From contig PKQY01000052.1 in the NCBI GenBank assembly GCA_017577895.1, forward strand, positions 1 to 12,230: a DNA stretch of 12,230 nt, given 5' to 3'. The notes under the pieces were generated by a model. That model saw only the letters and a list, made by a program, of their open reading frames with translations, was not told where the DNA came from and made no database searches. The DNA comes from Bacillota bacterium. Its GTDB lineage: Bacteria; Bacillota; Bacilli; ZCTH02-B2. The position numbers and the translations under genes were made by a program. Shown here one piece after another: positions 5,943 to 12,230 of this stretch (position 1 is its first letter; each line of letters begins with the position of its first letter).

Positions 5943-6250
5943 CGAATCAAGGGGTCTTGAATCAATACCAAAGTTCAACGACGATGAACAGAACAAGGGT
6001 ACAGGTTTGACGGTTCCAGAGAGGGCGGGTTGCTGGGAACGCCTACCTACACAATCTGTACTCACCGTCTGGGAGTCGCTGTCGTGAAACCTGGATAGAC
6101 CTTCAGGCAAGTATCGGCAGCCGGAAGCGCCCGTTATGCGCCAAGAGGACACCGGCGGGAAGGGTATTGCGGTTTGCGGATACCGGTGTCGAAGAAGGGT
6201 GGAACCACGGCAGTCCGTCCGTCCCTTTGAGGGCGGACTTTTTTGTTTTT
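5943..6250 (+). promoter_or_regulatory. Threonine-specific T-box leader of thrS
   Basis: A tRNA-sensing leader RNA. Stem I shows the GATGAAC lower motif (5983-5989), the AG bulge CCAGAGAG (6016-6023), the GGTTGCTGG distal loop region and a GTACAG/CTGTAC helix (5999-6004 with 6056-6061). The specifier ACC (Thr) follows at 6064-6066. The T-box sequence AGGGTGGAACCACGG is at 6196-6210. The antiterminator is visible: AAGGG (6195-6199) with CCCTT (6223-6227), the seven-base bulge TGGAACC, then ACGG with CCGT (6219-6222). TGGA predicts a tRNA acceptor end UCCA. Uncharged tRNA-Thr would stabilise the antiterminator and let transcription enter thrS. The specifier loop lacks the clean AGTA/GAA pair seen in the proline leader. 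Confidence 0.93.
6217..6250 (+). terminator. Regulated terminator of the thrS T-box
   Basis: GTCCG-(T)-CCC (6217-6225) pairs with GGGCGGAC (6231-6238) around TTTGA, followed by a U-rich tract (6239-6250, one G). Its 5' arm overlaps the antiterminator 3' strand, so the two are mutually exclusive. Confidence 0.9.
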
Positions 6251-6312
6251 GGTTGGTTGAAGTCGTTTGCTTTAAAACTGATGAGGAGAGATACGTCAAA
6301 GGAGTGGGGCAC

Positions 6313-8271
6313 ATGGCTTCTGTAAAAGTGACGTTGCCTGACGGCAGTGTCCGGGAATACGAAGCAGGCGTGACGTTGGAAGACATCGCGGGTTCCATTT
6401 CCCGCAGTTTGCAGAAGGCCGCGGTGGCCGGCAAAATCAACGGCCGGCTGGTGGACCTGTATACGCCGGTCCATGAAGATGCCCAGGTGGAGATTGTGAC
6501 GCTGGATCATCCGGAAGGGCTGGAAGTGTACCGTCACACGTGCACCCACGTGATGGCGCAGGCCGTGAAACGGCTGTATCCCGGCACCAAGCTGGGCATC
6601 GGTCCGGTCATTGAAGACGGGTTTTATTACGACATGGACATTCCCGTGTCCCTGACGCCGGAAGACTTGGAAAAAATCGAGGCGGAAATGAAAAAAATTG
6701 TGCAAGAAGACTTGCCCATCCGCCGCCATGTCGTGTCCCGGGAAGAAGCCATCCGCATTTACGAACAGGAAGGCGACCCGTACAAGCTGGAGCTGATTCG
6801 CGAGCTGCCCGAAGGCGAGACCATCACCATTTACGAACAGGGCGAGTTTTTTGACTTGTGCCGCGGGCCCCATTTGCCCTCGACGGGCAAGCTGAAAGCC
6901 TTCAAGCTGCTCAGCGTGGCAGGGGCCTATTGGCGGGGCGACGCCAAGCGGCCCATGTTGCAGCGCATCTACGGCACGGCGTTTGCCAAACAGTCGCAGT
7001 TGGAAGAACACTTGAAGCGCCTGGAAGAGGCCAAGGAGAGGGATCACCGGAAGCTGGGCCGGGATTTGCAGATTTTCACTTTTGCCAAGGAAGTGGGGCA
7101 GGGGCTGCCCATATGGCTGCCGAACGGGGCCACGGTGCGCCGCATCGTGGAGCGGTACATTGTCGATCTGGAAGAAAGTTTGGGCTATCAGCACGTGTAC
7201 ACGCCCCATTTGGCCAACGTGGAGCTGTACAAAATTTCGGGACACTGGGATCATTACAAGGAAAACATGTACCCAACGATGGCCATGGACAACGAAGAAC
7301 TGGTCCTGCGCCCGATGAACTGCCCCCATCACATGATGATCTACAAGAGCGAGCTGCGCAGTTACCGGCATTTGCCCATCCGTATCGCCGAGTTGGGAAC
7401 GATGCACCGGTATGAAATGTCCGGCGCTTTGACCGGCCTGCATCGGGTCCGGGCCATGACGCTCAACGACGCCCACATCTTTTGCCGCCCGGATCAGATC
7501 AAGGAAGAGTTCACCGGGGTCGTCCGCCTCATCCAGAAAGTGTACCAGGACTTTGGCATCAAAGATTTCTGGTTCCGCCTGTCGTACCGGGATCCGAAGG
7601 ACACGGAAAAGTATGTGCAAAACGACGCCATGTGGGAAATGGCGCAACGCATGTTGCGGGAGTCCATGGACGAGCTGGAGCTCGAATATGTGGAAGCGGA
7701 AGGAGAGGCGGCCTTTTACGGGCCCAAGCTGGACGTGCAGGTGAAGACGGCGCTGGGCAAAGACGAAACGTTGTCGACGGTCCAGCTGGATTTCCACTTG
7801 CCGGAACGGTTCGGCCTGGAGTATATCGGCGAAGACGGCAAGCCCCATCGGCCGGTGGTCATCCACCGCGGCATCGTCGGCACCATGGAACGTTTTGTGG
7901 CGTTTTTGCTGGAGTATTACTTCGGACACTTCCCGCTCTGGCTGGCGCCGATACAGGCCCGCATCCTGCCCGTGTCCGACCAATATTTGGCATACGCCCG
8001 CCGCTTGCAGGAGCAGTTCCGCGCCGAAGGGTTGCGGGTGGAAGTGGACGAGCGCAATGAAAAACTGGGGTATAAAATTCGGGAGGCGACGTTGCAAAAA
8101 ATTCCGTACGTCTTGGTGGTCGGCGAGCGGGAAGAGAAGGAAGGGTTGGTTGCGGTCCGCCGCTACAAACTGGGAGATCAAGGGGCCATGCCGGCGGTTC
8201 AGTGGTTGAAGGCGGCCAAAGAGGAAGTGGCGCTGAAAAAACCGGCTCCCCAACCGGAATCCCAATCCTAA
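6313..8271 (+). CDS. thrS: Threonyl-tRNA synthetase
   Basis: A 652-residue class II aminoacyl-tRNA synthetase that charges tRNA-Thr. Domains in order: TGS (about 1-63), the second-additional (editing) domain with H75xxxH79 and C183xxxH187 as metal/editing residues, the catalytic core with RPMNCPHH (333-340), motif 2 near 357-388 and motif 3 VIHRGIVGTMERF (516-528), and the anticodon-binding domain (about 548-640). The core zinc ligands C337, H388 and H518 are present. ATG 6313 is chosen because AAAGGAG (6298-6304) precedes it by 8 bases and the TGS domain starts at once. An in-frame ATG at 6136 lies within the T-box leader and is not a start. It is controlled by the T-box upstream. The C-terminus has a short Lys/Pro/Gln-rich tail. 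No convincing terminator follows. Confidence 0.98.
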   Translation: MASVKVTLPDGSVREYEAGVTLEDIAGSISRSLQKAAVAGKINGRLVDLYTPVHEDAQVEIVTLDHPEGLEVYRHTCTHVMAQAVKRLYPGTKLGIGPVIEDGFYYDMDIPVSLTPEDLEKIEAEMKKIVQEDLPIRRHVVSREEAIRIYEQEGDPYKLELIRELPEGETITIYEQGEFFDLCRGPHLPSTGKLKAFKLLSVAGAYWRGDAKRPMLQRIYGTAFAKQSQLEEHLKRLEEAKERDHRKLGRDLQIFTFAKEVGQGLPIWLPNGATVRRIVERYIVDLEESLGYQHVYTPHLANVELYKISGHWDHYKENMYPTMAMDNEELVLRPMNCPHHMMIYKSELRSYRHLPIRIAELGTMHRYEMSGALTGLHRVRAMTLNDAHIFCRPDQIKEEFTGVVRLIQKVYQDFGIKDFWFRLSYRDPKDTEKYVQNDAMWEMAQRMLRESMDELELEYVEAEGEAAFYGPKLDVQVKTALGKDETLSTVQLDFHLPERFGLEYIGEDGKPHRPVVIHRGIVGTMERFVAFLLEYYFGHFPLWLAPIQARILPVSDQYLAYARRLQEQFRAEGLRVEVDERNEKLGYKIREATLQKIPYVLVVGEREEKEGLVAVRRYKLGDQGAMPAVQWLKAAKEEVALKKPAPQPESQS

Positions 8272-8287
8272 AACGGTTCGGTCTGCC

Positions 8288-8308
8288 TTGGCGGCGTTGT
8301 TCCGCCGA
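8288..8308 (+). other. Hairpin after thrS without a U-tract
   Basis: GGCGG (8290-8294) pairs with CCGCC (8302-8306), extendable by T-G and T-A pairs. It is followed by TGGCGCTC, not by T residues, so it may only protect the mRNA 3' end. thrS transcripts may read into the proline leader. Confidence 0.35.
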
Positions 8309-8317
8309 TGGCGCTCA

Positions 8318-8346
8318 TTGACATCCGCAAGTGGAACCAGTAAGAT
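8318..8346 (+). promoter_or_regulatory. Promoter of the proBAC operon
   Basis: A perfect TTGACA (8318-8323), a 17-base spacer and TAAGAT (8341-8346), predicting a start near 8353 at the 5' end of the T-box leader. Confidence 0.85.
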
Positions 8347-8352
8347 CAAAAA

Positions 8353-8582
8353 GAAAACTGCATCACTCGAAACGCGATGACGAGGAATAGTAGACCGCTG
8401 ATCCAGAGAGTTCTCCCTAGGCTGGAAGGAGGACATATCGGTCGAACCCGCCTCGAGAGCGGACTGCGAGGAGCAGTACCAGGCGTGCCTGTTATCAACA
8501 AAAGAGTGGACTGGCTATGCCAGTCAACCTAGGTGGTACCGCGGAAGAAGCCTCTTTCGTCCTCAGGGATGAAAGAGGCTTC
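8353..8582 (+). promoter_or_regulatory. Proline-specific T-box leader of proBAC
   Basis: Stem I is well formed. The specifier loop has AGTA (8389-8392) on the 5' side and GAA (8444-8446) on the 3' side, directly followed by specifier CCC (Pro, 8447-8449). Helix GACCG/CGGTC lies above it and GAGG/CCTC below. The AG bulge AGAGAG is at 8405-8410 and the distal GGCTGGAAGG follows. The T-box sequence AGGTGGTACCGCGG is at 8531-8544; TGGT predicts the acceptor end ACCA. The antiterminator is CCTAGG (8528-8533) with CCTCAGG (8561-8567, one bulged C), bulge TGGTACC, then GCGGAAG with CTTTCGT. A competing 11-bp hairpin is listed separately. Inferred role: raise proline synthesis when uncharged tRNA-Pro accumulates. 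Confidence 0.93.
8548..8581 (+). terminator. Competing hairpin of the proline T-box, lacking a U-tract
   Basis: A perfect 11-bp stem AAGCCTCTTTC (8548-8558) / GAAAGAGGCTT (8571-8581) with a 12-base loop, in the place of the T-box terminator and overlapping the antiterminator. The following bases are CTGTGCGTGG, so the U-run normally needed for intrinsic termination is absent. Termination at this site is uncertain. Confidence 0.6.
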
Positions 8583-8628
8583 TGTGCGTGGATGCAGTGT
8601 TTGGATGACCAAGAGCAACGGTTGCGAT

Positions 8629-8635
8629 GAGGTGG
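8629..8635 (+). promoter_or_regulatory. Ribosome binding site fixing the proB TTG start
   Basis: GAGGTGG lies 7 bases before TTG 8643. The next in-frame alternative, GTG 8649, would be 13 bases away. Confidence 0.6.
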
Positions 8636-8642
8636 ATTTGTT

Positions 8643-9803
8643 TTGACAGTGGTGGTCGTGAAAGTCGGCAGCAGTTCCTTGAGCAATCCCAACGGCGGAT
8701 TGGATCGGGACAAATTGCAACACATCGTGGACGAACTGGCCGATTTGCACAAGGACGGCGTGTCGGTGCTGCTGGTGTCTTCCGGTGCGGTGGCGGCCGG
8801 TTTTACGAAACTGGGATTTCGCCGTCGCCCTTGTTCCATGGCCGCCCGTCAGGCGGCGGCGGCCGTCGGTCAAGGGATTCTCATCGAAGAGTACGCCCAG
8901 CGGCTGGAAGCCTACGGGATTACTGCGGCGCAGATCTTGCTGACCCGCAGCGATTTTTCCGACCGGGTGCGCTACGTCAACGCGTACAATACGTTGACCT
9001 TGTTGCTCCGCAAGCGGGTCATCCCGATCATCAACGAAAACGATACGGTCAGCGTCGATGAATTGACCTTTGGCGACAACGATCGCCTGTCGGCGTTGGT
9101 GGCCGGGATGGTGAAGGCGGATCTGCTGATTTTGCTGTCCGATGTGGACGGTTTGTATACCGCCAATCCGCAAGAGGTGCCCGATGCCCGGCTCGTTCAC
9201 GACGTGCCGCACATCACCCCGGAAATCGAGCGCATGGCCGGCGGGGCGGGCAGTGCCGTCGGCACCGGCGGGATGCGCACGAAAGTGGAGGCGGCGAAAA
9301 TTGCCACAGCGGCCGGCGTGCCGGTCTTTTTAGGTCGGGCCGACCGGCGGGGCATTTTGCGCGAAGCGTTGTCCGGGCGGGCGAGAGGCACGTATTTTCA
9401 TGCGGCAGGCAAACCGTTGCCCAACCGGAAACAGTGGCTCCGTTTTTTGACGCAGGAAAGCGGACGGTTGGAGGTGGATCAGGGGGCGGCCGACGCCCTC
9501 ATCACCCACGGCAGTAGCCTGTTGGCCTCGGGGGTGCGGGCAGTGGAGGGGCAATTTGCCGCCGGCGACGTGGTGCTCATTACCCACCGGGGAGAGCCCA
9601 TCGGCAAAGGCATTGCCCGCTATTCCAGTGAACAGCTGGACGAAATGAAGGGATTGCGTTCCGAAGAGATCGAAAGCCGGTTTCACATGCCGGCCGAGCC
9701 GGTTGTCCACCGGGATGAGCTGGTGCTGCTGGCGGAACGGGAGGAAGTCAGCGTGGCAAAAACAGTGCAAGTGCAGGAGGGAGACCGATGCGGGACGAAT
9801 TGA
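8643..9803 (+). CDS. proB: Glutamate 5-kinase with PUA domain
   Basis: 386 residues. It catalyses the first step of proline synthesis, ATP-dependent phosphorylation of glutamate. The amino-acid-kinase domain (about 1-255) shows VVVKVGSSSLSN (4-15), VSSGAVAAG (45-53), IPIINENDTV (127-136), the FGDNDRLSALVAG loop (143-155), LLSDVDGLYT (164-173) and GTGGMRTKVEAAK (207-219). The PUA domain spans about 275-355 and ends near VVHRDELVLL. A tail of about 20 residues beyond the usual end encodes the RBS of proA. TTG 8643 is chosen from GAGGTGG at 8629-8635; GTG 8649 is possible. It overlaps proA by 16 bases. First gene of the T-box-controlled proBAC operon. Confidence 0.97.
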   Translation: MTVVVVKVGSSSLSNPNGGLDRDKLQHIVDELADLHKDGVSVLLVSSGAVAAGFTKLGFRRRPCSMAARQAAAAVGQGILIEEYAQRLEAYGITAAQILLTRSDFSDRVRYVNAYNTLTLLLRKRVIPIINENDTVSVDELTFGDNDRLSALVAGMVKADLLILLSDVDGLYTANPQEVPDARLVHDVPHITPEIERMAGGAGSAVGTGGMRTKVEAAKIATAAGVPVFLGRADRRGILREALSGRARGTYFHAAGKPLPNRKQWLRFLTQESGRLEVDQGAADALITHGSSLLASGVRAVEGQFAAGDVVLITHRGEPIGKGIARYSSEQLDEMKGLRSEEIESRFHMPAEPVVHRDELVLLAEREEVSVAKTVQVQEGDRCGTN

Positions 9804-11038
9804 TCCGCCAAGCGACGGAGCTGCGGGCTGCGGCTCAGCAATTGGCGAACTGTACGACGGCGCAAAAAAACGAGGCGCTTTTGGCCATGGCGGACATGCT
9901 GTTGCGCCGGCAGGATGAGATTTTGGCGGCCAACGCCGAAGATGTGCAGCGGGGCGAGGCATCCGGCATGTCCAAAAGCTTGTTGGACCGGTTGCGCTTG
10001 ACGCCGGAGCGGGTTCAGGCCATGGCGGAAGGGTTGCGGCAGGTGGCCGCATTGGACGATCCGGTGGGGAAAGTGTTGGAAGAGTGGGAGCGGCCCAACG
10101 GCATGCGGCTGCAAAAAGTGGCCGTACCGCTGGGCGTCGTGGGCATGATTTACGAATCCCGGCCCAACGTGACGGTGGACGCGGCGGGATTGTGCCTCAA
10201 AACCGGCAACGCGGTCATGTTGCGGGGCGGGAGCGACGCGTTGGCTTCCAACCGGAAGTTGGTCGACGTGTTGCAGGAAGGATTGCGGCAAGCCGGCATG
10301 ACAGACAAGGCGGTACAGCTGGTGGCCACCACGGACCGCCAAGCGGTGCACGAGATGTTGCAGCTGCGGGGTTATTTGGATGTGATCATTCCCCGGGGCG
10401 GCGCCGGGTTGATCCAACGGGTGGTCAATGAATCGAAAGTACCGGTCATCGAAACCGGCGTCGGCAACTGCCATTTGTACATTGCCCGTTCCGCGGAACC
10501 GGAGATGGCCATGGCGTTGGCCGTCAACGCGAAAACGCAACGGCCCAGCGTGTGCAACGCCATTGAAACGCTGTTGGTCGACCGTGATTGGGCTGCGCGG
10601 CATTTGGCGGAACTGGCGGCGCGGTTGGCGGAAAAAGGCGTCACGTTAAAAGGGTGTGCCGTGGCGCGGGAAATGGTGCCTTCCATGGAGGAAGCCACCG
10701 AGGAAGACTGGGAAACGGAATATTTGGATCTCGTCTTGGCCGTCAAAGTGGTCGAGAATGTGGACGAGGCCATTGAACACATCAACCGGTACGGCACGAA
10801 ACATTCGGAAGGGATCGTCACCGCTGACGAAGGGGAAGCGGAACGCTTCTTGCATGCGGTGGATGCGGCGGTGGTGTATCACAATGTTTCCACCCGCTTC
10901 AGCGACGGCTTTGAGTTTGGGTTCGGTGCCGAGATTGGCATCAGCACGCAAAAGTTGCACGCCCGCGGTCCCATGGGGCTTGCGGCGTTGACGACGTACA
11001 AGTACGTCGTGCGGGGCAACGGACAAATTCGCCAGTGA
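9788..11038 (+). CDS. proA: Glutamate-5-semialdehyde dehydrogenase (gamma-glutamyl phosphate reductase)
   Basis: 416 residues, the usual length. It reduces gamma-glutamyl phosphate with NADPH to glutamate semialdehyde, which cyclises to pyrroline-5-carboxylate. Landmarks: PLGVVGMIYESRPNVTVDAAGLCLKTGNA at about 114-142, IIPRGGAGLI (200-209), VPVIETGVGNCHLY (218-231), and the catalytic cysteine C256 in KTQRPSVCNAIE (249-260). A C-terminal IGISTQKLHARGPMGL completes the family pattern. The ATG is preceded by AGGAGGG (9775-9781) with 6 bases between, inside the end of proB, so translation is probably coupled and the ProB-ProA pair made together. Confidence 0.98.
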   Translation: MRDELIRQATELRAAAQQLANCTTAQKNEALLAMADMLLRRQDEILAANAEDVQRGEASGMSKSLLDRLRLTPERVQAMAEGLRQVAALDDPVGKVLEEWERPNGMRLQKVAVPLGVVGMIYESRPNVTVDAAGLCLKTGNAVMLRGGSDALASNRKLVDVLQEGLRQAGMTDKAVQLVATTDRQAVHEMLQLRGYLDVIIPRGGAGLIQRVVNESKVPVIETGVGNCHLYIARSAEPEMAMALAVNAKTQRPSVCNAIETLLVDRDWAARHLAELAARLAEKGVTLKGCAVAREMVPSMEEATEEDWETEYLDLVLAVKVVENVDEAIEHINRYGTKHSEGIVTADEGEAERFLHAVDAAVVYHNVSTRFSDGFEFGFGAEIGISTQKLHARGPMGLAALTTYKYVVRGNGQIRQ

Positions 11039-11065
11039 AAAGGCCTTTAAAAAAAGAGGTGTGAC

Positions 11066-11899
11066 ATGATGGAAATTATCGGCTTCCTGGGCGCCGGTTC
11101 CATGGCCGAGGCCATTGTTTCCGGCCTTCTCAAACAAAAGGTGTATGCGCCGGAGCAAATCGTCGTCACGAACCGGAGCAACCGGGAGCGGTTGCGGGAA
11201 TGGCAGTCCCGGTATGGCATTCAGCCGGAGACCGATGTGGCGGCTTTGCTTCGCCGATGCAGCCATTTGATTTTAGCCGTGAAACCGAAGGACATGCCGG
11301 ATGCGATGGCCGCCATCCGGCCTCATCTGCGGAAGGAACACACGTTGCTTTCGGTGGCTGCCGGCATTTCGACCGGCTGGCTGGAAGACCGATGCGGGCA
11401 GGCTATTCCGGTGGTGCGGACGATGCCCAACACACCGGCGGCGGTCGGTTTTTCGGCCACGGCCGCCTGCTTGGGCAAATACGCCGGTGAGGCTGAAAAG
11501 CGTTGGACAGAGAAAGTGTTTCAAGCCATCGGTACGCTGGTATGGGTGGAAGAAGCGCAGATGGATGCGGTGACGGCGGTGGCCGGCAGCGGCCCGGCCT
11601 ATTTCTTTGCCATGGTGGAGACGTTGGAGCAGGCGGCCCGGGAGCAAGGCCTGCCGCCGGAAGTGGCCCGGCTATTGAGCCGCCAGACGTTTATCGGCGC
11701 GGCGCGGCTGTTGGCCGAAAGCGGCGAGGAGGCAGCGGTACTGCGGGAAAAGGTCACCTCACCCGGCGGCACCACGGCCGCCGGTTTGGCCCGTATGGCC
11801 CAGCGCGGATTTCACGAAGCGGTGCGGGAAGCGGTCCAAGCGGCGGCCCAACGGTCCCGTGAGTTGGGGCAGAGCAGTGTCAAGCGTCTGAGAAAATGA
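11066..11899 (+). CDS. proC: Pyrroline-5-carboxylate reductase
   Basis: 277 residues. It catalyses the last step, NAD(P)H-dependent reduction of pyrroline-5-carboxylate to proline. The N-terminal Rossmann fold shows IIGFLGAGSMAEAI (4-17), AVKPKDM (71-77) and VVRTMPNTPAAVG (116-128). The C-terminal dimerisation/catalytic part has AVAGSGPAYFFAMVE (171-185) and LREKVTSPGGTTAAGL (226-241). The RBS AAAGAGGTG (11053-11061) serves either of two adjacent ATG codons (11066 or 11069); 7-base spacing slightly favours the second. It lies 27 bases after proA with no terminator between, so it is the third gene of the operon. Confidence 0.97.
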   Translation: MMEIIGFLGAGSMAEAIVSGLLKQKVYAPEQIVVTNRSNRERLREWQSRYGIQPETDVAALLRRCSHLILAVKPKDMPDAMAAIRPHLRKEHTLLSVAAGISTGWLEDRCGQAIPVVRTMPNTPAAVGFSATAACLGKYAGEAEKRWTEKVFQAIGTLVWVEEAQMDAVTAVAGSGPAYFFAMVETLEQAAREQGLPPEVARLLSRQTFIGAARLLAESGEEAAVLREKVTSPGGTTAAGLARMAQRGFHEAVREAVQAAAQRSRELGQSSVKRLRK

Positions 11900-11921
11900 C
11901 AGGTTTATCGTTCTATGAAAA

Positions 11922-12076
11922 TGTCAGGGAAGGTGCCTGACCGGAGATACAAGATTATCCGAAACGCCTCCCCTCCCGTCAAGGGTTGCCGGTCAACCGG
12001 CAATCGTCTGACGACGGCTTCGCCGCCCTTGACGTGCGGGTCGCCGTTTCGGGTGAGGATGACAAGCCGGTCAGGA
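11922..12076 (+). ncRNA. Candidate structured RNA element, class unknown
   Basis: No gene is visible here; instead a nested fold can be drawn by hand. CCTGACCGG (11936-11944) pairs with CCGGTCAGG (12067-12075). Inside it, 11955-11966 pairs with 12045-12056 (12 bp, two G-U). Inside that, CCC (11975-11977) faces GGG (12038-12040) and GTCAAGGG (11978-11985) pairs with CCCTTGAC (12026-12033). That last helix closes three hairpins that tile 11986-12025 without a free base: TTGCCGG-TCAA-CCGGCAA, TCGT-CTG-ACGA and CGGC-TTC-GCCG. An alternative hairpin, GTCAGG (11923-11928) with CCTGAC (11936-11941), competes with the outer stem. No clear promoter precedes it, so it may be the trailer of the proBAC mRNA. 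I do not recognise a known RNA class. Confidence 0.5.
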
Positions 12077-12113
12077 ACACGGTGACATCGTTAACCCGGT
12101 GATCTTGCCTGAT

Positions 12114-12184
12114 GCCCGCTGGCTGTGCTACGCTGGTATTGCTTGCTGGAGAATGGTTTTCTCCAGGGGTGGTTTGCAGCGGGC
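12114..12184 (+). promoter_or_regulatory. Antiterminator-like alternative helix
   Basis: GCCCGCTG (12114-12121) is perfectly complementary to CAGCGGGC (12177-12184), and between them CTGGAGAA (12146-12153) pairs with TTCTCCAG (12159-12166). CAGCGGGC is also the 5' arm of the terminator that follows, so the two folds exclude each other, as in transcription attenuators. Function is inferred from geometry only. Confidence 0.4.
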
Positions 12185-12216
12185 TTGCGTGGTGGCGCAG
12201 GCGCCGCTGTTTTTTT
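12177..12216 (+). terminator. Strong intrinsic terminator near the window end
   Basis: CAGCGG-GCTTGCG (12177-12189) pairs with CGCAGGC-(G)-CCGCTG (12196-12209): 13 bp with one G-U and one bulged G, closing loop TGGTGG. Seven T follow (12210-12216). It may end the proBAC transcript about 280 bases after proC, or attenuate a downstream gene. Confidence 0.85.
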
Positions 12217-12230
12217 GACCGTCGACGTTG

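Noticed and set aside
6103..8436. A 777-residue open frame on the minus strand opposite thrS
   Set aside because: It is the antisense shadow of a clear ThrRS gene and its T-box; its composition is the mirror of thrS codons (rich in His, Phe, Gln, Arg) and no family is recognisable.
11978..12033. The repeat GTCAAGGG...CCCTTGAC considered as a CRISPR-type repeat or phage attachment site
   Set aside because: It occurs once as an inverted pair, with no spaced direct copies and no integrase or cas gene in the window.
12165..12185. AGGGGTGGTTTGCAGCGG resembles a T-box sequence
   Set aside because: The essential ACC after TGGN is missing, and no Stem I features (AGTA/GAA loop, AGAGAG bulge, specifier) were found in 11900-12160.
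12112..12230. An open frame starting MPAGCATLVLLAG that runs off the window, with tandem Trp codons near the terminator loop
   Set aside because: It is overlaid on the antiterminator and terminator helices, which explain the sequence better; its RBS (GGTGAT) is weak, and a Trp leader peptide would need a stop before the terminator, which this frame lacks.

Overview
The window looks like a chromosomal segment from a Bacillota (Bacillales-like) bacterium of moderately high G+C, possibly thermophilic. The evidence is strong purine-rich Shine-Dalgarno sites, frequent TTG and GTG starts, U-tract intrinsic terminators, T-box leaders in front of thrS and proB, CCA-encoding tRNA genes and a proB-proA-proC cluster. 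The phylum call rests mainly on the T-boxes and gene families; genus cannot be read from the sequence alone.

Region 1-1387: the tail of an unidentified membrane protein ends at 188 and is followed by a good terminator. Next comes a WYL-family transcriptional regulator (380-1360) with its own terminator. Two similar inverted repeats (TGACAA...TTGTCA) lie upstream and downstream of the regulator gene and are candidate operators.

Region 1388-4413: a tandem-domain gamma-glutamylcyclotransferase-like protein is followed by a tight three-gene set with its own TATAAT promoter: a NUDT19-type Nudix hydrolase, a MacroD-type macrodomain hydrolase and a nicotinamidase-like hydrolase. Overlap and spacing indicate co-translation. 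The enzyme types suggest handling of nicotinamide, ADP-ribose derivatives or related nucleotides.

Region 4414-5820: a minus-strand TIGR01777/SDR39U1-family epimerase converges on the nicotinamidase gene. It is transcribed divergently from a two-gene tRNA operon, tRNA-Phe(GAA) and tRNA-Gly(CCC), which has a strong promoter and terminator.

Region 5821-8271: a promoter, a threonine T-box leader with a terminator, and thrS. Region 8272-11899: a promoter, a proline T-box leader (specifier CCC), then proB, proA and proC, the complete glutamate-to-proline route. The proline T-box shows the antiterminator and the competing hairpin, but that hairpin has no U-tract.

Region 11900-12230: no convincing gene. 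It holds an elaborate nested RNA-like fold (a gap-free four-way junction inside two longer helices) and then a strong intrinsic terminator whose 5' arm can alternatively pair with an upstream segment. This is either a structured 3' trailer of proBAC or an attenuator/ncRNA for something beyond the window, and it is the least explained part of the sequence.
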